From assembly GCF_001507335.1 (NCBI RefSeq), contig NZ_LMAH01000003.1, positions 248,001-312,000 of the forward strand: DNA of 64,000 bases, given 5' to 3'. Position numbers and translations under genes: made by a program. The DNA is from Chryseobacterium sp. JAH (lineage in GTDB: Bacteria > Bacteroidota > Bacteroidia > Flavobacteriales > Weeksellaceae). The notes under the pieces were generated by a model. The model saw only the letters and a program-made list of their open reading frames with translations, made no database searches and was not told the origin of the DNA. Every line of letters begins with the position of its first letter. Position 1 is the stretch's first letter. Below, piece by piece: positions 53,727-62,070 of the stretch.

Positions 53727-55928
53727 ATGAAAAGAATATTTTTACTATTCACTTTCTTGTTAGGTTTTGCCCAAATGAGGGCAGATGAAGGGATGTGGCT
53801 ATTGATGCTCATCAAAAGACTTAACGGTGTTGACATGCAAAAAGAAGGTCTGCACCTTACTCCTGAGGAGATTTATTCTGTAAACAATTCTAGCCTTAAA
53901 GATGCGATTGTAAGCTTCGGCGGGTTTTGTACAGGAGAAATCGTATCAGACAAAGGTTTGATTTTCACCAATCACCACTGTGGTTATGGCGCTGTTGCGG
54001 CGGCATCTACCCCATCAAAAGATTACCTGAAAAACGGGTTTTGGGCAACGAAAGAAAAAGATGAGTTTAATGCAAAAGATCTTTACGTAAGATTTTTAGT
54101 AAGAATGGATGATGCTACGCAGAGAATCAATTCTAAATTAAACAACAACATGACTGCAGCTGAAAGAAAAGCTGTGATTGATGCTGAGACTAAAGCAATT
54201 CAGACAGAAAATTCCGAAAACGGAAAATACACTGTTGTTGTAAGAGATTTCTTCAACGGAAATGAGTTCTATTTTTTCGTTTATCAGGATTATAAAGATA
54301 TCAGATTGGTAGGCGCACCACCATCAGCTTTAGGTAAATATGGTGGAGATACAGACAACTGGGAATGGCCAAGACATACTGCAGACTTTACGGTTTTCAG
54401 AGTGTATGCTGACGCAGCAGGAAACCCTGCAGAGTTTGCTCCTACAAACGTTCCTTTGAAGCCTAAGCATTTCTTACCGGTTTCTCTTAAAGGAATTAAG
54501 CCTGGTGATTTCTCAATGATCTTAGGTTACCCAGGAAGAACCAACCGTTACCTTACTTCTTACGGTATCAACCAAATGGTTTCAAAAGATTATCCGGCTT
54601 GGGTAGAAACTTCTAAACTGGCAATGGATGTAATGAAGAAGTACATGGATAAAGATAAAACCACTCAGCTGGCTTATGCTTCTCAGTATGCTTCTGTAGC
54701 CAACTACTGGAAAAACAGACAGGGAACAATTGACGCTGTCATCAAAAACGGAACGATTTCTGACAAACAGAATATTGAAAAAACATACAGACAATGGTCT
54801 GCACAGCCTGGTAACGAAATGTACGACGGAGTGCTAGAGCAGATTGCCACTTATTACAAGCAGGTTTCTGACAGAAATGTTGAAAGAAATTACGCTTCTT
54901 TATTGACAAGAAATGCCAAATACATCGCTTTGGCTTACCAATTGGCTCCAGCTCTTGATGCTTACGCAAAACAGGATATGGCTGGAAGATTGGCGATGAA
55001 ACCTAAAGTGGAAGCAGCTATCAAAGATGCTTATGACAACATCAACCCTGAATTGGAAGGCGAAATGCTGAATTCTTTGGTAAACCTTTACAAAACAAGA
55101 GTAAAAGCAGACGTTGCTTCACCAACGATCATGGCTTTGGATGCTAACAATTTGTCAACTGTTGCATTCTCTTCACTGTTTGCAAATAAAACATCTGTAA
55201 CCAACTTTGTTTTAAACCCTGACCGTTTGAAACTGGATGCAGATCCGCTATTGAAAATCTCAAAAGGTATCGCAGATGATCAGAGAGCATCTGGCGAAAG
55301 ATTCGTGAAAATTGACGATAATTTTTCTAAAAACAACCGTCTTTTCTTAGCTGGTTTAATGAAAGCAATGCCTGAGAAAAAATTCTATCCTGATGCAAAC
55401 TCTACAATGAGATTAACGTACGGACAGATTGACACTCTGCCTGTAAGAACAGACAGAAACTATTTTGGCGTAACAGAAAACTATTACACTACAATGGAAG
55501 GTTTAGTAGGAAAATACAAAGCTGGTGACGAAGAATTTGATCTTCCACAAAGGGTAATTGCATTACAAAATGCTAAAGATTACGGGCAGTATGCTGATAA
55601 AGCTGGTTACCTTCCGGTGAACTTCCTTTCAAACAATGATATCACAGGAGGAAACTCTGGTTCTCCGGTAATAGACGGTGACGGAAACCTAATCGGTATC
55701 GCTTTTGACGGAAACAGTGAAGCGTTAAGCGGTGACATCGTTTTCGAAAATCAGTGGCAGAAAACCATCAGTGTAGATATCCGTTTCGTTCTTTGGACAA
55801 TCGATAAATATGCTGGTGCAAGAAGATTAGTTGACGAATTGAAATTAGTAAGAGACGAAAATACTCCGGCTGATACAGGCGCATCTAAAATTAAAACTGC
55901 AGCTCCTGCAAAAAAGAAAAAGAAATAA
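53727..55928 (+). CDS. S46-family dipeptidyl peptidase (DPP7 type)
   Basis: Periplasmic dipeptidyl peptidase of family S46, which removes dipeptides from peptides. A signal peptide (ending MRAD) is followed by the chymotrypsin-like domain with TNHHCGYGA (catalytic His near 83-84) and, at the C-terminus, GGNSGSPV (catalytic Ser near 644). The residue 18 positions after the Ser is Gly (FDGNSE), where Asp/Glu-specific DPP11 enzymes have Arg, so this is a DPP7-type enzyme preferring hydrophobic P1. The large alpha-helical middle domain is present, and the total of 733 residues is normal. The C-terminal Lys-rich end is a short tail. Single gene with its own terminator. Confidence 0.95.
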   Translation: MKRIFLLFTFLLGFAQMRADEGMWLLMLIKRLNGVDMQKEGLHLTPEEIYSVNNSSLKDAIVSFGGFCTGEIVSDKGLIFTNHHCGYGAVAAASTPSKDYLKNGFWATKEKDEFNAKDLYVRFLVRMDDATQRINSKLNNNMTAAERKAVIDAETKAIQTENSENGKYTVVVRDFFNGNEFYFFVYQDYKDIRLVGAPPSALGKYGGDTDNWEWPRHTADFTVFRVYADAAGNPAEFAPTNVPLKPKHFLPVSLKGIKPGDFSMILGYPGRTNRYLTSYGINQMVSKDYPAWVETSKLAMDVMKKYMDKDKTTQLAYASQYASVANYWKNRQGTIDAVIKNGTISDKQNIEKTYRQWSAQPGNEMYDGVLEQIATYYKQVSDRNVERNYASLLTRNAKYIALAYQLAPALDAYAKQDMAGRLAMKPKVEAAIKDAYDNINPELEGEMLNSLVNLYKTRVKADVASPTIMALDANNLSTVAFSSLFANKTSVTNFVLNPDRLKLDADPLLKISKGIADDQRASGERFVKIDDNFSKNNRLFLAGLMKAMPEKKFYPDANSTMRLTYGQIDTLPVRTDRNYFGVTENYYTTMEGLVGKYKAGDEEFDLPQRVIALQNAKDYGQYADKAGYLPVNFLSNNDITGGNSGSPVIDGDGNLIGIAFDGNSEALSGDIVFENQWQKTISVDIRFVLWTIDKYAGARRLVDELKLVRDENTPADTGASKIKTAAPAKKKKK

Positions 55929-55946
55929 TTTTTCTAAATCATATTT

Positions 55947-55977
55947 AAAACCGTGGAATTTATTTCACGGTTTTTTT
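55947..55977 (+). terminator. Terminator of the S46 peptidase gene
   Basis: AAAACCGTG pairs with CACGGTTTT and can extend three pairs inward (one wobble), followed by seven T. It lies 18 bases after the peptidase stop. Confidence 0.85.
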
Positions 55978-56011
55978 ATGCTTAATTTTAATCTGGGTTC
56001 GGAAACATTAA

Positions 56012-56273
56012 TTTCACAATTATGAAGAAGTATTTACTGCTGACGCCAAAAACAACACTTTTCAAATTAAATCTAATCACATTGTATTAAATCATAATAC
56101 AACGATTGAAGAGTTTCAAAAATTATTCACGAAATTAAAAAAGGAAATCACCGTTCAAAAAAACGTCTTTCGATTCAGAATTTCTTTACAAAAAGATGGT
56201 GACGATGCCTTTCTCTTTTATTTTAAAAGCGGAAAATTTGATGAGTTCCTATTATGGTGCTGTTATGCTAATT
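56012..56273 (+). pseudogene. Possible decayed gene without start codon
   Basis: Within the 345-base gap between the S46 peptidase and comM, one plus-strand frame is open from 56012 (after a stop) into comM and reads like real protein, including FTADAKNNTFQIKSN, TTIEEFQKLFTKLKKEI and DAFLFYFKSGKFDEFLLW, about 87 codons. No ATG, GTG or TTG start lies in this frame; the nearest ATG (56022) is in another frame and stops after 22 codons. The frame is not closed before it runs antisense into comM. This fits a small gene that lost its start by frameshift and perhaps its 3' end. It could also be chance coding-like sequence. Confidence 0.4.
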
Positions 56274-57809
56274 TTAAACATTCCAGAATTCCCGATCCAG
56301 GCTTCTGTATTGTATGGCCTCAGAAATATGATGTGACAGAATGTTTTCAGATTCTTCCAGATCAGCAATTGTTCTGGCAACTTTTAGAATTCTGTCATAG
56401 GCTCTCGCAGAAAGATTCAATTTTTCCATGGCCATTTTGATGAGATTAAATGAAGCATCATCCAATTCACAAAACTTTTCCAGTTCACGGGAACCTATTT
56501 GAGCATTATAACTGATTGATAAATCTTTATACCGCTCATTCTGTATCTCACGGGCAATCAAAACACGCTTTCTGATTTCCTCACTTTTTTCACCTTTTCG
56601 TTTTTCAGCCAATTGCTCAAACTCTACCTTCTGCACCTCAACATGAATGTCAATTCGGTCTAAAAGCGGTCCGGAAAGCTTATTCATATACCGCTGCATT
56701 TCAAAAACAGAAGATGTATTATTGGGGTCATCGGGAAAATATCCGCTTGGGCTCGGATTCATCGAAGCCACCAACATAAAACTTGACGGATAATTGATCG
56801 TAAATTTTGCTCTGGAAATCGTCACCTCACGGTCTTCTAAAGGCTGACGCATGACTTCCAAAACAGTACGTTTAAATTCGGGCATTTCATCCAAAAACAA
56901 AACACCATTGTGAGCGAGTGAAATTTCTCCCGGCTGAGGATAACTTCCGCCGCCAACTAAGGCTACGTCTGAAATTGTATGATGAGGTGATCTGAAAGGT
57001 CGAACCGTCATCAAAGACGTTTCGGTTCCCATCTTTCCGGCTACAGAATGAATCTTTGTAGTTTCTAATGCTTCTTTTAAGGTAAGTGGCGGCAGAATAC
57101 TTGGAACTCTTTTCGCCAGCATGGTCTTTCCACTTCCCGGAGGACCGATGAGAATAATATTATGACCGCCGGCGGCAGCAACTTCCATTGCTCTTTTCGC
57201 GGTTTCCTGACCTTTCACTTCAGAAAAATCAAACGGAAAATTGTTTATTTTATCCTGAAATTCTTTTCGGGTGTCTAAAATTACTTTCTCTAAAGGCTTT
57301 CCTTCATTAAAAAAGTCAATGACTTCTTTGATATTTTCAACTCCATAAACATCCAGATTATTGACAATAGCTGCTTCTCTGGTATTTTGTTTGGGCAGAA
57401 TAATTCCTTTAAAACCTTCTTCACGAGCCTGGATGGCAATCGGTAAAACTCCTTTTATGGGTTGCAGACTTCCGTCGAGTGAAAGTTCACCCATAATGAT
57501 GTAATCCTGTACATTTTCACCAAGAATCTGATCTGAGGCAATTAAAATCCCAACTGCAATACTCAGGTCGTAGGCAGCTCCCTCCTTGCGCAAATCTGCG
57601 GGAGCCATATTAATCGTAATTTTTTTTCCCGGAATTTTGTAGCCAACGTTTTTCAGAGCGGCAGAGATCCTATAACTGCTTTCTTTGATAGCATTATCGG
57701 GCAAACCAACGAGGTGATAGCCTACTCCACCTGTATCGATGTTTACTTCTATTGTGATTGTTTGTGCAGAGACTCCAAAAATGGAGCTTCCATAAATTTT
57801 GATCAGCAT
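56274..57809 (-). CDS. comM: Mg-chelatase-like AAA+ ATPase ComM/YifB
   Basis: YifB/ComM-family helicase that speeds branch migration during natural transformation. The N-terminal domain (MLIKIYGSSIFGVSAQTI ... INMAPADLRKEGAAYDLSIAVGIL) is typical of YifB. The AAA+ core has Walker A GPPGSGKTMLAKR (about residues 218-230), Walker B GVLFLDEMPEF and the HHTISDVALVGGG segment of Mg-chelatases. The C-terminal helical domain is complete and the length of 511 residues is normal. Together with dprA it supports a transformation-related gene set. Monocistronic on the minus strand. Confidence 0.95.
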   Translation of the reverse strand: MLIKIYGSSIFGVSAQTITIEVNIDTGGVGYHLVGLPDNAIKESSYRISAALKNVGYKIPGKKITINMAPADLRKEGAAYDLSIAVGILIASDQILGENVQDYIIMGELSLDGSLQPIKGVLPIAIQAREEGFKGIILPKQNTREAAIVNNLDVYGVENIKEVIDFFNEGKPLEKVILDTRKEFQDKINNFPFDFSEVKGQETAKRAMEVAAAGGHNIILIGPPGSGKTMLAKRVPSILPPLTLKEALETTKIHSVAGKMGTETSLMTVRPFRSPHHTISDVALVGGGSYPQPGEISLAHNGVLFLDEMPEFKRTVLEVMRQPLEDREVTISRAKFTINYPSSFMLVASMNPSPSGYFPDDPNNTSSVFEMQRYMNKLSGPLLDRIDIHVEVQKVEFEQLAEKRKGEKSEEIRKRVLIAREIQNERYKDLSISYNAQIGSRELEKFCELDDASFNLIKMAMEKLNLSARAYDRILKVARTIADLEESENILSHHISEAIQYRSLDREFWNV

Positions 57810-57861
57810 TATTTTGTGTTTTAAGTAAAATTAATAATTTTTTTTTCATCAAACAATAAAA

Positions 57862-57889
57862 AATCGGCACAAAATAATCTGTACCGATT
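57862..57889 (-). terminator. Terminator of the sigma-factor/barrel/T9SS operon
   Basis: On the minus strand AATCGGTACA pairs with TGTGCCGATT (one mismatch) across an 8-base loop and is followed by six T. It lies 45 bases after the T9SS gene. Confidence 0.75.
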
Positions 57890-57933
57890 CCACATAAAAA
57901 GCATGAAAAAACTAATTATGATGATCTAATCAT

Positions 57934-58899
57934 CTATTTCTTAATCAATTTATTTTTATAAATTCTACCATCCGCAGTTTTAGAAACAATCATATATGTT
58001 GCCGGAACCAACACACTCACATCGATAGCTCTACCTGCCTGATGATCTCTTTTTTGAAGAACCAGTTTTCCAGACATGTCAATTATTGAAATCTCGCTGT
58101 ACTTTTTATCAGACTCTTTTCCGATGTATAAAAGCTGCGTAGTCGGATTTGGATAAACACTCAAACTATTTTCTCTCGGTTTTGTTTCATCAGTTCCAAG
58201 GCTACAGAAGCTGTAATTTCCAAAATTTAATTTTATGAAAGCAAAAGACGCTAGCATTTCGCACTGATCTGGACAATACTCGGTACAAGCATAAAAGCCA
58301 TATTCACCAGTCGTAGTTGCAATGTAAGTATCACCCGTTGCTCCGGGTATCGTACAAGGTTCATTGGGTGACGGTGGATTACTTCCAGGAAGACATCTGA
58401 ACCAAGTATGATTGCCATATACACCTGGAAATCCATTATCTAGCTGTACAGATGCACCTGCACAGACATTGTACTCTCCCGGATTGGTTTCTTCATAAGT
58501 TCCCGGTGTAAAATTGGCCATCAAATACGGAAGACCATAAGCGTACCCGTCGGCAAGAATCGGCGTGCTCTCGGCGGTACAGCCATTCTGAGAAACCACA
58601 ACTTTAAAGTAATGAAGCATATCTGCACTTCCATTGATTGTTAATGTCTGAGATGTCGCTCCGGGTATAGCCACCCAAGGATTGGTGTTGGGAGTCTGCC
58701 AATTCCACTCCTGTCTGTACCATTGGTAAGTCTGAAAGGTCTGGTTGACGGATAAAGTTTCCGTTTCGGAGTTACAGAATACGACACTGCCCTGAAACAT
58801 TGCGTCTAATCTTGGGCTGGTAACGGTAGGGTTGCATTGTGCTTTTAGATTAAAAAAACTTAAAAGTAAAAATGCCAAAAAAGTGATTTTTGTTTTCAT
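57934..58899 (-). CDS. Secreted protein with T9SS type A sorting domain
   Basis: A 321-residue secreted protein. After the signal peptide (ending NLKAQ) the passenger consists of immunoglobulin-like or PKD/SprB-like beta repeats with many Cys (TVTSPRLDAMF, then WYRQEWNW and SQTLTINGSADM), probably disulfide-stabilised. The C-terminal type A sorting domain starts at LSVYPNPTTQLLYIG and ends KNKLIKK. It lies 31 bases after the barrel gene of the sigma-factor operon, so it is co-expressed. Likely surface exposed; no enzyme motif is visible. Confidence 0.85.
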   Translation of the reverse strand: MKTKITFLAFLLLSFFNLKAQCNPTVTSPRLDAMFQGSVVFCNSETETLSVNQTFQTYQWYRQEWNWQTPNTNPWVAIPGATSQTLTINGSADMLHYFKVVVSQNGCTAESTPILADGYAYGLPYLMANFTPGTYEETNPGEYNVCAGASVQLDNGFPGVYGNHTWFRCLPGSNPPSPNEPCTIPGATGDTYIATTTGEYGFYACTEYCPDQCEMLASFAFIKLNFGNYSFCSLGTDETKPRENSLSVYPNPTTQLLYIGKESDKKYSEISIIDMSGKLVLQKRDHQAGRAIDVSVLVPATYMIVSKTADGRIYKNKLIKK

Positions 58900-58929
58900 A
58901 AAAAATTGATTTATTTTGTGATTTGGTAT

Positions 58930-60270
58930 TTAGTCTAGTGACCACCTTAATCCGAATTTCAGATTAAAATTCAGTGGCTTTTCTTTGTAAATAGTGTTTA
59001 AAGCACTGTTATCATTGAAGTGATAAGCCACTCCCGGCTCTGCATAAACGCCCAACCTATTAGTGATATTTAGCTGTACTCCGGCCGCCGCATTGACCGA
59101 AATTTGTGTGGGTTTGGAACTTAATTTTTCTTCGGTCTCATCCTTAAGGGTATTTTCTACCACATATTTTGTTCTTAAACCTCCCGAAACCGCCTTTTCT
59201 ATTAAAGTTCCCCCGGTAAGATAGCCTGTAAAACCAGTTTTCTTAATAACATTGTAGTTCACCTGCACCGGAACTCCTACATAGTGGATGGTCTGATCAC
59301 TTTGTATATAGTTCGAATCGCTACCGGAATGCAAATCCGCGGACAGTTTGGTGTACGTTATTCCCGTACCAATTCCCCATCTTTTCCCGAGGTTGTAGAA
59401 AACAGAAGCACCTACGGTCACAGGCATTTTGTGATTTATTTTGGCTTCAACTTCTTGATCTTGATTAGCTAAAAGCACCTGAGTAAGAGGATCAAGCTCT
59501 GTACTTGAACTGTGAAAAACGTCACTGATACTCATGTTGCTTCCATTGAAAGTTGCGTATCCAGGAACTTGGCCTGCAGAACCCGAAGAGGCATTTCCTG
59601 TAAGAACACTTACCATCCAGGATTTATTTGTTTTAATTTTGGGTAAATCTGGTTTCTGATCTAGCTCGTTGATTGCAAAAAGATCTTCATTTTCTCTAAA
59701 TTCGTTATCGTGACTTTTTGTTTTGTTTTCTTGTTGAACAACTGTATTTTGAGAATTTAAATTTGAAATTTCAACTGACTCTTGAGGACTAAAGATTGAT
59801 ATTTTATCTCCTTTCAACAAGTCTTTGATGGTTTCAGAAGAGAAATTTCCAACCAATTTATCTGCGAAAATGCCTTCTAAATAATCATTTTTAAAAATAT
59901 GATCCTGATTATAATTGCTGTTATAAATTTCCTCAGAAGAAGATTGAGCAATCACCTTTTCTGTTTTGGAACCTGACCTCACATTGTTCTCTACACTTTT
60001 CTTTTCATTCGAATTTTCATAAATATGATTGATTCCAAAAAACAAAAATGCAAGTACCGCAGCTACACTTACTGCTTTGTAAGCAATAGTACTAAGTTTG
60101 GGATAAGTATTACTTTTAATCTGACCTTTAACGTCAGTAGGAACTGCACCTAGACTACGCTCATCTTCATCGAACAGTTCAGATCGAATATCATCCCACA
60201 ATCCTTCCGGAACATCTTCTGTATGATCTTCCATTTTTCCGCGCAGATTATTTAGCCAATCTTTACTCAT
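58930..60270 (-). CDS. Membrane-spanning protein with C-terminal outer-membrane-type beta-barrel, co-operonic with an ECF sigma factor
   Basis: A 446-residue protein without a signal peptide. The N-terminal ~60 residues are cytoplasmic and anti-sigma-like in style (WLNNLRGKMEDHTEDVPEGLWDDI). One transmembrane helix lies at about 62-84. The following ~160 residues are Asn/Ser/Glu-rich, and the C-terminal ~200 residues are a beta-barrel-like domain ending in FNLKFGLRWSLD. This mosaic is common for Bacteroidetes genes that follow an ECF sigma factor. It overlaps the sigma gene by four bases. A role in controlling that sigma factor is inferred. How an inner-membrane helix and an outer-membrane-style barrel coexist is unclear. 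Confidence 0.7.
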   Translation of the reverse strand: MSKDWLNNLRGKMEDHTEDVPEGLWDDIRSELFDEDERSLGAVPTDVKGQIKSNTYPKLSTIAYKAVSVAAVLAFLFFGINHIYENSNEKKSVENNVRSGSKTEKVIAQSSSEEIYNSNYNQDHIFKNDYLEGIFADKLVGNFSSETIKDLLKGDKISIFSPQESVEISNLNSQNTVVQQENKTKSHDNEFRENEDLFAINELDQKPDLPKIKTNKSWMVSVLTGNASSGSAGQVPGYATFNGSNMSISDVFHSSSTELDPLTQVLLANQDQEVEAKINHKMPVTVGASVFYNLGKRWGIGTGITYTKLSADLHSGSDSNYIQSDQTIHYVGVPVQVNYNVIKKTGFTGYLTGGTLIEKAVSGGLRTKYVVENTLKDETEEKLSSKPTQISVNAAAGVQLNITNRLGVYAEPGVAYHFNDNSALNTIYKEKPLNFNLKFGLRWSLD

Positions 60271-60830
60271 AATGCGCCTTTTTTTATCATTTTATGTTCA
60301 TTCACTTTCTGCATAAGCATCGCTTTCGCTCTATGAAATTGTGAAGCTGAAGAGTTTTCTGCTATTCCTAGAATTGAAGCAATTTCTTTATGGCTTTTTT
60401 CTTCAAACACATAAAGATTAAAAACGGTTCTGTAGCCATTTGGAAGCGTTCTGATCATTTCCATCAGGCTTTCTTTTGAAACACTTTCAAGATCTGGTTC
60501 ATCATCATTAGAAAAATCTGGAATTGTATCGAGATCTGTATCCGTTTTCAGACTTAGATTCTGTTTTAAATGCCTTAAAGATTCGTTGATAACGATACGT
60601 GTTATCCATGCTCTAAGAGATCCATTTCCACGATACTGAAAAGAATCTATGGAACGAAACATCTTGATAAAGCTGTTTTGCAGTACATCATGCACATCAT
60701 CTTTTTCAATAATGTAACGTGAGCAGACATAGGAAAGATTTCCGGAATAAGCTGCAAAAAGCTCTTTCCAGGCAGCTTCTTCTTTTGCAAGAAGGCGTTT
60801 TACCAAAATCTGTTCCTTAGTTTCTTCCAT
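60267..60830 (-). CDS. ECF-type RNA polymerase sigma factor
   Basis: Sigma-70 family factor of the extracytoplasmic-function type, 187 residues. Region 2 has YVCSRYIIEKDDVHDVLQNSFIKMF (about residues 33-57) and region 4 the helix-turn-helix VFEEKSHKEIASILGIAENSSASQFHRAKAML near 142-173. It should direct a small regulon linked to envelope signals. Its stop overlaps the start of the barrel gene (ATGA). The promoter at 60881-60911 is embedded in an inverted repeat. Confidence 0.95.
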   Translation of the reverse strand: MEETKEQILVKRLLAKEEAAWKELFAAYSGNLSYVCSRYIIEKDDVHDVLQNSFIKMFRSIDSFQYRGNGSLRAWITRIVINESLRHLKQNLSLKTDTDLDTIPDFSNDDEPDLESVSKESLMEMIRTLPNGYRTVFNLYVFEEKSHKEIASILGIAENSSASQFHRAKAMLMQKVNEHKMIKKGAL

Positions 60831-60880
60831 TAACTGCTTCAGTTACATTGATTTTTTAATAATTTAATCAAATTTGAATG

Positions 60881-60911
60881 CAAAAATAGATTGCCCTTTA
60901 CAAAAGCGCAA
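60881..60911 (-). promoter_or_regulatory. Promoter of the ECF sigma factor operon, within an inverted repeat
   Basis: On the minus strand TTG (60909-60911), 20 bases, then TATTTTTG (60881-60888). Both boxes lie in the arms of the inverted repeat at 60884-60918. Confidence 0.65.
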
Positions 60912-60918
60912 TCTATTT
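60884..60918 (-). terminator. 11-bp inverted repeat, terminator of the DUF4840 gene or operator of the sigma gene
   Basis: AAATAGATTGC (60884-60894) and its exact complement GCAATCTATTT (60908-60918) flank a 13-base loop. On the minus strand it is followed by TTG after a run of T, so it may terminate the DUF4840 transcript that ends at 60929, 11 bases upstream. It overlaps the sigma-factor promoter. Confidence 0.55.
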
Positions 60919-60928
60919 GATTCTATTT

Positions 60929-61501
60929 TTAGTACTTCAAACCATACGGAAAATCATATTTTACAATTTCGTACGGGTTTACATCTGTGCCATCAACGGT
61001 AATTTTTTCAGCAATAATACCAAATCTTAATGATTGGTCTTGACCTACAAAAAAACCTTTTTGCGGTGCGGCAATTTTCACAATCGCATTTTTTGTAACT
61101 CCGTCCACCGGAACCTGCAACACTAAAGCTTTTGGAGTAAAGCTCAATTCAATTACGTTATTGACAGTATTTAATGTTGAAGTATAATTAAGTTGATACT
61201 TTACCTTTCCAATTGCCGTCAGAGCGGCTTCAGCTTTCACTGGATCAGTCACGATCGTTTTTACAATTTCTTTTACAGGAAAGTCAGTGAAAACCACAGT
61301 ATCTTTTTTTACAGTGAGATCAATTGTTTTTTCATCTTTAATATTTCCCTGTGTTATAAAAAGTCTGGTCTTATATTTCCCATTCGCATCTTCTAATTTT
61401 ACAGGAATTGGCTCATAATCATCCATGCAAGACAGTAAAGAAAACGCTAAAAGTGCAAAAAAACCAACGGCAAGTGCCTTAAAGGCAATTAAATTCTTCA
61501 T
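60929..61501 (-). CDS. DUF4840-like lipoprotein
   Basis: A 190-residue predicted lipoprotein (FSLLSCMDD puts the lipidated Cys near residue 25). The mature region is beta-rich, with KYKTRLFITQGNIKDEKTIDL and FPVKEIVKTIV, and resembles the DUF4840 family of Bacteroidetes lipoproteins; that name is from memory and tentative. No enzyme motif is seen. It is read in the same direction as the sigma-factor operon but separated from it by an inverted repeat, so the two are likely distinct transcripts. Confidence 0.6.
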   Translation of the reverse strand: MKNLIAFKALAVGFFALLAFSLLSCMDDYEPIPVKLEDANGKYKTRLFITQGNIKDEKTIDLTVKKDTVVFTDFPVKEIVKTIVTDPVKAEAALTAIGKVKYQLNYTSTLNTVNNVIELSFTPKALVLQVPVDGVTKNAIVKIAAPQKGFFVGQDQSLRFGIIAEKITVDGTDVNPYEIVKYDFPYGLKY

Positions 61502-61722
61502 TTATTTAAAATTTATCGTTAAACATCTATTTTTGAGCACTCAATACTATAAACCTAACATTTCAAAAATCTTGCATCATTTTTTGCGGAATTTCCATAA
61601 CTACCTGATTATTAAATAAAAAAAATAAAATTTAAACTAATCTGAGATTTGATACATTTGCAGTAAGCTTAATTCGCTCTACATTATCTAAATATTGAAT
61701 TTTGAGATTAAAAATTTCTGCA

Positions 61723-62070
61723 ATGAATGTAAAACCTGAAATATCCTGGGAAGACTTTGAAAAATTAGACATCCGCTGTGGAACCATTATTTCCGTCGAT
61801 GATTTTGAGAAAGCCACAAATCCTTCTTATCAGCTTGAAATTGATTTTGGAGATTTAGGAATTAGAAAATCAGCCGCACAGATCACAAAGCTTTACAGAA
61901 AAGAAGACTTAGTGGGAAAACAGATTTTAGCCGTTGTGAATTTTCCTAAAAAACAAATCGCAAATTTCTTCAGTGAATGTTTGGTTTTAGGAGTTTATGG
62001 TGAAGACAAAAAAGAAGTGACGCTGGTTACAACGTCACTTTCTACCAAAAATGGTATGTCTTTAGGTTAA
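61723..62070 (+). CDS. csaA: tRNA-binding domain protein CsaA
   Basis: Small OB-fold tRNA-binding protein (CsaA/EMAP-II type), which in Bacillus acts as a chaperone-like factor. Family motifs are FEKLDIRCGTIISVDDFEKA, NPSYQLEIDFGDLGIRKSAAQIT and the C-terminal TTSLSTKNGMSLG. The start chosen is the ATG at 61723 (MNVKPEISW), which gives 115 residues, the usual length; a TTG at 61702 would add seven. It is convergent with the DUF4382 lipoprotein gene and shares one base at the stop region. Confidence 0.93.
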   Translation: MNVKPEISWEDFEKLDIRCGTIISVDDFEKATNPSYQLEIDFGDLGIRKSAAQITKLYRKEDLVGKQILAVVNFPKKQIANFFSECLVLGVYGEDKKEVTLVTTSLSTKNGMSLG

